Translations under genes and position numbers: made by a program
From: Candidatus Dojkabacteria bacterium
Lineage (GTDB): Bacteria; Patescibacteriota; Dojkabacteria; GCA-002793355
Assembly (NCBI GenBank): GCA_015489555.1
Contig: WFZN01000007.1
Location: 1 to 9,212, forward strand
Length of the DNA stretch: 9,212 bases
Reading direction: 5' to 3'
Shown: in pieces, positions 1-4,901 of the stretch
Layout: each line of letters begins with the position of its first letter
Position numbering within the stretch: the stretch's first letter is position 1
The notes under the pieces: generated by a model
What the model saw: the letters and a program-made list of their open reading frames with translations, nothing else
Told to the model about the DNA's origin: nothing
Databases searched by the model: none

Positions 1-134
1 ATAAAATATATATTGAGCCTCTTAAATATTCGAGCGTCTTCGAACTACAAGGAATAATCAAAAACAAAAAGGTATATACCGAAAAAGAACTTGAGAAGAA
101 GTTTCAAAAATATTTAGCCACACGCAAAAAATGA
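1..134 (+). CDS. Partial AbrB/MazE-like antitoxin, C-terminus only
   Basis: This is the last 43 codons of a gene whose start lies off the left edge; the frame runs from base 3 to a TGA at 132-134. The visible residues end in a basic, helical tail (GIIKNKKVYTEKELEKKFQK, then YLATRKK). The pattern 'G-I/L-L/I-K-x...(T)-x-E-E-(I/L)-x-x-x-F-x-x-Y-L-A' is typical of the toxin-neutralising tail of short AbrB/SpoVT/MazE-type antitoxins, whose N-terminal swapped-hairpin domain binds the operator. That domain is not visible. The stop codon overlaps the next start as ATGA, the usual antitoxin-first arrangement with translational coupling. Family assignment rests on the tail motif and on the PIN toxin next door. 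A Phd- or RelB-like antitoxin cannot be excluded. Confidence 0.6.
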   Translation, partial: KIYIEPLKYSSVFELQGIIKNKKVYTEKELEKKFQKYLATRKK

Positions 135-544
135 GAATGTTCATTGTAGACAGTAACGTTTTTCTTAGGTTCTTTCTTAATGATAATGCTGAACAAGCAG
201 AAAAAGCAAGAGAGTTTTTTAATGCAATCAAAGAAGGAAACGGCAAAATAATAGTTGAACCCATCACAATTACAGAGATTATGTATCATCTAAGAACCAC
301 ATACAGCATAGCGAAAGAACAGGCTGTTGAAATGGTGCTTACACTTTTTATAGAAAACTGGATAGTAATTCCGCATAAAGAGGCGATTATAGAAGCTCTT
401 ATGCTCTATAAAAGGAGACAGATCGACCTAGAAGACTTACTACTCTGGACAATCGCCAAGGCTCAGAATATAAAAGTGGTAAGTTTTGATAAAGATTTTA
501 AAAAACTTGATAAAGATAGACGCTATGTTCTTCTCCTTAACTAG
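131..544 (+). CDS. vapC: VapC-like PIN-domain ribonuclease toxin
   Basis: The product is 137 aa, the usual size of a VapC toxin. The PIN-domain acidic residues are all in order: Asp7 in FIVDSNVFLRF, Glu49 in TITEIMYHLR, Asp99 and Asp102 in QIDLEDLLLW, and Asp120/Asp122 in VVSFDKDFKKL. In this family they hold Mg2+/Mn2+ and cut RNA, often tRNA or rRNA, in the cytoplasm; the target here is unknown. The ATG at 131 is chosen because it overlaps the upstream antitoxin stop (ATGA). Another in-frame ATG lies at 137. No Shine-Dalgarno is seen, so translation is probably coupled. The promoter must lie upstream of the window, and antitoxin-toxin autorepression is expected from the family. The TAG stop is 3 bp from the converging cas12d stop, with no terminator between them. 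Confidence 0.88.
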   Translation: MRMFIVDSNVFLRFFLNDNAEQAEKAREFFNAIKEGNGKIIVEPITITEIMYHLRTTYSIAKEQAVEMVLTLFIENWIVIPHKEAIIEALMLYKRRQIDLEDLLLWTIAKAQNIKVVSFDKDFKKLDKDRRYVLLLN

Positions 545-547
545 ATT

Positions 548-3500
548 TCATCTTTGCACCCTTGTGAGAAAGAGCCAATCTAATTTTCCTGTCTTTTTAA
601 AATGCTTTATGGTTTCAAGCCTTTTAGAAAAGATCTCTTTAAACTTGGGGTTGTCAGTTTTTGGATCGTTACCTTTCGCAAATTCAGTAGCATATATGTA
701 GCCCCTTAAAGCTATATTAAACGCTGCTTGAATGTCAGCATCAGCTACTGCCAAACAATCTGCATAAGGGCAAACAAACAGGGCTGAATTGCCACGATGT
801 TGCCGCATTTTAACAATCTGTTCTTTGCTTAAAATGCCACGGTCAATTACAAATTTTTTAATGGTCTCTGATTTTATTACCCATTCGCCTTTTTTCTCAC
901 GGCGCTGCTTTTGATTTTTATCTCTACTGTTATTCTCTTCTTCAACCCACACTGCCAAGGGTGGACGAGTAAACGCCTTAATGTATTTAAAGATATCTTT
1001 GCCCTTATACTCTTTATTTGAATCAAGTTTGGCTTCTGTATAACCTAGAACTTTTACCTTGCCGTTTGTAAAAGTTACAATATTTCCTTCTCTTTCTTCT
1101 ATCTTCCAAATTGAATCGCTATTGCGAATATCATAAACATTCCTCCCACAACTGGTACATGTATAACTTGTTCCTGCGGCCCCCACTTGCCAACCGGGAG
1201 CGTTCTTTTTACCACCAGTTTTAAGCCCCCAAATGTGTTTTATTAACTGAGCATATACATCACGAGTAGCATCAGGATGATTTCCAACATCAGGGCGTTT
1301 TACTGAGTCATAAATTTTAGTTACTCTACCTGAACCTGCTTCAAAGGCACTTATGTTGCTTTCATAAATTATGTGCCCCTCATACTTTGTTAATTTGTCA
1401 TGTAAACGGTTACGTAGATAACCTATAGTATTCTCACGTAAGTTGGCTACAACTGTTGACTCCTCTAAAAACTCTCCTAAACGTGCTTTTTGCTGTATCT
1501 CTTTAAAATGCTCTTGGATTCGTTTTATACGTGGATCGTAAATAAAGCCGTAGTCTTTAACTATTATTTGTTTTTTGTCTTCATCAACTTTGATAATTAT
1601 CCATGCAATACCGTATTCACCAATGTCAGCTCCTAAAAAGTGATAGTTTTGCGGTTCGTTTTTTAGACTTGCCCTAAAAATTTTTACGCGTTGTTCTTTT
1701 TCTGTGTGGGGAGCGATTTTAAACGGCAAGGTGTAATAAAGCACTGGTTTTTTGTCTTTCTCTAACCTGAATTCGGGAAGTTCCTCCTCAAGATTCCCCT
1801 TAATACGATACCTTTGCTCAACTATTAAAGAAGGTTCTGCTGTGGTAATTTCAAAATCCTGCCAACTTTGCGGTTTATAAATTAGTCTCTCTAACCATTG
1901 CAACTGATAGTAAGACGTGCTTATTATCAGCTCATCTACCCGTTTGGTAGTGTTTTTCCATTCTTTCTTTTTAAACATTGTAATACGTTGATTTAAGACA
2001 TCTTTGGCTGGAATCCCTACCTTAAACAAGATCTCTTTTAATATGTTTTTTCTATTCGTCTGTAATTCATCGATATCTACGGGTTCTCCATTCTTCTTCT
2101 TTACAAAAAGTGGATATTTTTCTTCAGAGCCGACTGGTTGAACTATGTAACGAACTTTTATACGCTGTTTTGAAAACACTGTAGCGCTCCCCTTAAAGTC
2201 TGACATAATATAACTGTTCACAAATTTGGAAAATTCGTTATGCGCCATCTTGGAAATGTTTAGTTTTTCAAGGTAGAGGTGGGCTCGTTCGAAGAATCTT
2301 AAATTCTGAGGGATTAAACTGTATTCTTCTAAATTAAATTCTTCATTTTTATTCCACCTAATTAATCTAGCAACTACCACTTTAGCGGTTTCTACCCAGT
2401 CTAACAAAAGTTTGGGATTATTAAGAAGGGTTTGAGCGTCATACTTACTAAGGTGATCTATTAATTTCATCATTATTTCTTTGGTCGCATCAACATAATC
2501 TGTTATCGCCAAATCAACTTCTTTTAGCGGAGAGGTAGAATAAGTACTTTTGTATATTAGATATTTATCTTTTTCAAAGACATCTGTTTTGTTAATAGGT
2601 TTAGTTTCTACGCTTCCATCGGGTCCTTTAATACTGACTGTATCTGCAATATATTGTAAAAGTATACTTTTATAAAATTCCCTGAATTCATTAGTATTAA
2701 CCGCTTTATCTTTATACTTGTTTAAAATAAGCTGTAACAATCTACGAATTCCTGCATCTTCTCTTATCGTGTTACCCTCTTTCTCTTCTATTACTTTCTG
2801 CCAGTCTACGGTTTCTAATAATTTTGGTATAAGATTGTTAACAATTGTTATACCACTTTTGATTGTAGGGATGGTATTTTTAACAAGTTTTGCCACTTTT
2901 TCACGTTGAGCATAGCCGTAGAAACTTCGAGGTTTATAGATTCTCAAATTCCAAAAATCCTTAAGTAAGGGATGGTCTCCCGGGGATTCTTTCGCTTCCT
3001 CTTTATAATACGCTTGATAAAAAAGGTTTAATTGGTAACGAAGATCGTTTACTAATTCTACTAGGGTAGAATAAGCCTTTTTATCGTTATAAATATCTTC
3101 TGTTTCTATCAACTGTTTTATACGCTCTATAGTGTTTAAAATACCCTCTCTTCGCTGTTCTAATACTTGCTCGTCAATATCTTCAGGAGGGATGTGATTT
3201 TTGAAATTAATAAATTTTTGTATGTTTTCAAAAGAACTTAATAATTTTTCTATCTGTTCTTTTTGTTCATCTTTACGTTTAACATGATTTGAATACCACG
3301 ATTGCAAACGCCCTCCTAATAAGATTCTATAGTCATGCCATCCGGTAACTCCCGGAAGTTGTGGATCTTCCAAATACTTTACTTTGTCTGCTAACCACTC
3401 CAAGGAGTCTTTTATCTTACTCCACTCTTCATTAGGAGAGATCTTTTTAAAACGCTCCAAAATTGTTTCTATGCCGCCCTTTTGTAACAATTTTAAAAAG

Positions 3501-4411
3501 TCTGAAAAATAATTACTTAGCGCATTAAAATTGTCGCTTAACCCCAACAAAGAACTTATCAGGTCTTTAGTCTTTTTGTCTTTTTCATCTTCAGGCAAAG
3601 ACTGTATAGGAGCAAAACGTTCCAATAACAATTTTTCTCGCGTCGCGTAAATGTCCTCAAACACCTCTATAACATTTGTTTCATCAACAACCAAGTTTTT
3701 AAAATCTAAGGCAATTTCAGGTATAACAAAAGCCGAAAGGTCAAAATCAACTCTTACGGACGCCTTATCTAATCCCCATCTATCTAGCCAATACCTATTC
3801 TGGGCTTCTTGCCCTACATAACTATCTTTCAACTTCTCTCCTTCAAATAAGTCGTCTGCAATCTTATTTATTATCTCTTCCGCCTGAGCTTTTTCATCCT
3901 CAGTTAAATCTTTCCGTAATAATTTGTGCCAAGCATTCACAAAAGACGTGCGTGTTCTGTTTGCGCGGATCTCTCCTTTTGTTATAACCTCATCAATAAA
4001 CTTGGTGGCATCAAAAAACTTTTTTATTCTCTCATCCGCTGCTTCAAATACTCTTGAATATATTGACTTTCCATCACGTAATGTTGTAACAAAATCTATC
4101 AATTTGGCGGTACTTGGTTGGAAAACCACACCAATCAATAAAGAATCTAACCAAAAGTTAACCAAGGTATAGATTGTTTTTTCTTTTTTAACAATGTATT
4201 TAACATAATCAACAGGATTAGAAGGTCCTCTCAAATAAAGATCATCATGTATAATTGCCTCCACTAACTCTTGGGGTACATTTGAGAAATCCTTTTTCTT
4301 CTTAGGAGGCAGTGCCTTCACTAGAGGAAACTTAAAAGTACGCATTACACCTGTATCACCTATGTATCCCAAGCGGGAGATGTGTAGTTTGTAACCTTTT
4401 TTCATTTTCAT
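548..4411 (-). CDS. cas12d: Cas12d (CasY) type V-D CRISPR effector nuclease
   Basis: The 1287-aa product is an RNA-guided DNA nuclease of type V-D. The N-terminus (KGYKLHISRLGYIGDTG, then MRTFKFPLV) and NFWLDSLLIGVVFQ match the start of CasY proteins as I remember them, as do DNFNALSNYFSDFLKLL and STSYYQLQWLERL. The split RuvC domain is complete: Asp929 in FLGADIGEYGIAW, Glu1017 in IIYESNISAFEAGSGR, and Asp1224/Asp1226 in ADADIQAAFNIALRGY. A zinc-finger pair lies between RuvC-II and RuvC-III: Cys1085/Cys1088 (CTSC) and Cys1214/Cys1219 (CPYADC, a CX4C spacing). Residues 1 to about 920 are the recognition/wedge part and show no other motif. The ATG at 4411 is preferred because homology begins there. 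An in-frame TTG at 4492 would add 27 residues (MPLGAKPQPHCGDRTPGALV...) but lies inside the structured RNA. No Shine-Dalgarno is visible. No cas1 or array is present nearby. The catalytic set looks intact, so it is probably functional. Confidence 0.95.
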   Translation of the reverse strand: MKMKKGYKLHISRLGYIGDTGVMRTFKFPLVKALPPKKKKDFSNVPQELVEAIIHDDLYLRGPSNPVDYVKYIVKKEKTIYTLVNFWLDSLLIGVVFQPSTAKLIDFVTTLRDGKSIYSRVFEAADERIKKFFDATKFIDEVITKGEIRANRTRTSFVNAWHKLLRKDLTEDEKAQAEEIINKIADDLFEGEKLKDSYVGQEAQNRYWLDRWGLDKASVRVDFDLSAFVIPEIALDFKNLVVDETNVIEVFEDIYATREKLLLERFAPIQSLPEDEKDKKTKDLISSLLGLSDNFNALSNYFSDFLKLLQKGGIETILERFKKISPNEEWSKIKDSLEWLADKVKYLEDPQLPGVTGWHDYRILLGGRLQSWYSNHVKRKDEQKEQIEKLLSSFENIQKFINFKNHIPPEDIDEQVLEQRREGILNTIERIKQLIETEDIYNDKKAYSTLVELVNDLRYQLNLFYQAYYKEEAKESPGDHPLLKDFWNLRIYKPRSFYGYAQREKVAKLVKNTIPTIKSGITIVNNLIPKLLETVDWQKVIEEKEGNTIREDAGIRRLLQLILNKYKDKAVNTNEFREFYKSILLQYIADTVSIKGPDGSVETKPINKTDVFEKDKYLIYKSTYSTSPLKEVDLAITDYVDATKEIMMKLIDHLSKYDAQTLLNNPKLLLDWVETAKVVVARLIRWNKNEEFNLEEYSLIPQNLRFFERAHLYLEKLNISKMAHNEFSKFVNSYIMSDFKGSATVFSKQRIKVRYIVQPVGSEEKYPLFVKKKNGEPVDIDELQTNRKNILKEILFKVGIPAKDVLNQRITMFKKKEWKNTTKRVDELIISTSYYQLQWLERLIYKPQSWQDFEITTAEPSLIVEQRYRIKGNLEEELPEFRLEKDKKPVLYYTLPFKIAPHTEKEQRVKIFRASLKNEPQNYHFLGADIGEYGIAWIIIKVDEDKKQIIVKDYGFIYDPRIKRIQEHFKEIQQKARLGEFLEESTVVANLRENTIGYLRNRLHDKLTKYEGHIIYESNISAFEAGSGRVTKIYDSVKRPDVGNHPDATRDVYAQLIKHIWGLKTGGKKNAPGWQVGAAGTSYTCTSCGRNVYDIRNSDSIWKIEEREGNIVTFTNGKVKVLGYTEAKLDSNKEYKGKDIFKYIKAFTRPPLAVWVEEENNSRDKNQKQRREKKGEWVIKSETIKKFVIDRGILSKEQIVKMRQHRGNSALFVCPYADCLAVADADIQAAFNIALRGYIYATEFAKGNDPKTDNPKFKEIFSKRLETIKHFKKTGKLDWLFLTRVQR

Positions 4412-4441
4412 TGGTTCTGTATTTGGTATTAAAACCAACGC

Positions 4442-4541
4442 GCCCGGGGTTCGGTCACCGCAATGCGGTTGGGGTTTGGCCCCCAAAGGCAAAGGTGGCT
4501 TATCGCCACCTGGAACCTACTACCCGGGCATTTAGGTGGTG
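4442..4541 (-). ncRNA. Structured RNA upstream of cas12d; scoutRNA or leader candidate
   Basis: This is a GC-rich island in AT-rich DNA, starting about 7 nt after the cas12d -10 box. On the minus strand an outer stem pairs GCCCGGG (4529-4523) with CCCGGGC (4448-4442), and GGTTC (4517-4513) with GAACC (4452-4448). These share one base and leave a one-sided TAGTA bulge. Inside are three perfect hairpins: AGGTGGC/GCCACCT (7 bp, 4511-4505 with 4499-4493), TTGGGG/CCCCAA (6 bp, 4486-4481 with 4474-4469) and ACCGC/GCGGT (5 bp, 4469-4465 with 4461-4457). The single-stranded linker after the first hairpin reads TTTGCCTTT. A fourth weak hairpin (TTGGT/ACCAA, 4438-4434 with 4427-4423) follows, close to the ATG. 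Cas12d is known to need a scoutRNA with short complementarity to the repeat, and this position and shape fit. No terminator separates it from cas12d, so a regulatory 5' leader is the main alternative. I recognise no riboswitch family. Confidence 0.5.
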
Positions 4542-4547
4542 CAATAG

Positions 4548-4573
4548 ATTATAGCACATTAAAATTGTCTCAA
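4548..4573 (-). promoter_or_regulatory. Extended -10 promoter for the structured RNA and cas12d
   Basis: On the minus strand TGCTATAAT (4556-4548) is a perfect -10 with the TGn extension. TTGAGA (4573-4568) resembles a -35 (5 of 6) but is only 14 bp away, so the extended -10 probably does most of the work. Predicted start is about 4540-4542, giving a leader of about 130 nt before the ATG at 4411 that contains the structured RNA. Confidence 0.6.
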
Positions 4574-4622
4574 CTATCTTTGAACCTTGACCTGTACTTT
4601 CAAACACGAAACTTAAGGGTTA

Positions 4623-4631
4623 TGCTAAAAT
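4623..4631 (+). promoter_or_regulatory. Possible extended -10 for the zinc-ribbon gene
   Basis: TGCTAAAAT is a TGn-extended -10 (TAAAAT, 5 of 6) ending 5 bp before the ATG at 4637. If used, transcription would begin at or within a base or two of the A of that ATG, giving a leaderless mRNA. No good -35 sits 16-18 bp upstream; a TTGACC at 4587-4592 is 33 bp away and cannot pair with it. Confidence 0.35.
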
Positions 4632-4702
4632 CCGTTATGCCTGAAAGAAAATGCCCCTTTGTACCCAGACAAAACCCCGTAGAATGCCCACAATGTGGTG
4701 GC

Positions 4703-4774
4703 ACAGATACAAACGTTATTGGAGAAAACCTGGTGAAATTGCAGCAACAGATACAAACGTTATTGGAGAAAACC
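4703..4774. repeat. 28-bp direct repeat, two copies 44 bp apart
   Basis: An identical 28-base sequence beginning ACAGATACAAACGTTATTGG lies at 4703-4730 and 4747-4774, separated by 16 unique bases. Both copies encode TDTNVIGEN, but in different frames, because the 44-bp period is not a multiple of three. A coding tandem duplication with a 1-nt loss explains it well. It also has the shape of a two-repeat, one-spacer CRISPR unit with a very short spacer, but the repeat has no palindrome and is coding. Confidence 0.9.
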
Positions 4775-4806
4775 CTGATTTTCTACACTGTGATGAGTGC
4801 GGTTAT

Positions 4807-4827
4807 AAGGGGCCCAAGGCCCCCTTT
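4807..4827 (+). repeat. GC-rich hairpin inside the zinc-ribbon gene
   Basis: GGGGCC (4809-4814) and GGCCCC (4818-4823) pair perfectly across a CAA loop; AA and TT extend the stem past one unpaired C. It stands out in AT-rich surroundings and is followed by CTTTA, a poor U-tract, so termination is doubtful. It encodes YKGPKAPF, which may be the whole explanation. Confidence 0.45.
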
Positions 4828-4901
4828 ACACCACCTTCTGATAACCCAGACCCGAGATGGGATCCTACCAAACATTTAAAAAATCTCGGCTACCTTGACG
4901 A

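Noticed and set aside
486..701. + strand frame across the vapC/cas12d junction
   Set aside because: It overlaps the 3' ends of two convincing genes in another frame and has no family features.
3924..4172. Short + strand open frames inside cas12d and mutS (also 2718-2909, 5494-5808, 7103-7348)
   Set aside because: They lie antisense to well-supported genes, have no recognisable motif and no start signals, and are shadows of the coding strand.
548..4411. Cas12a, Cas12e or a TnpB-like transposon nuclease as the identity of the large gene
   Set aside because: The N-terminal KGYKLH..RLGYIG and the RuvC-flanking segments match CasY/Cas12d specifically, and no transposon ends or TnpA are present.
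4442..4541. tRNA or known riboswitch in the structured region
   Set aside because: No cloverleaf with anticodon and T-loop sequences, and no consensus core of riboswitch classes I know, could be matched; kept as an unclassified structured RNA.
4463..4879. Open frame from 4463 on the + strand as a 138-aa protein
   Set aside because: Its first 58 codons run through the GC-rich hairpins and promoter region and look non-protein-like, and its end is the out-of-frame reading after the zinc-ribbon frameshift.
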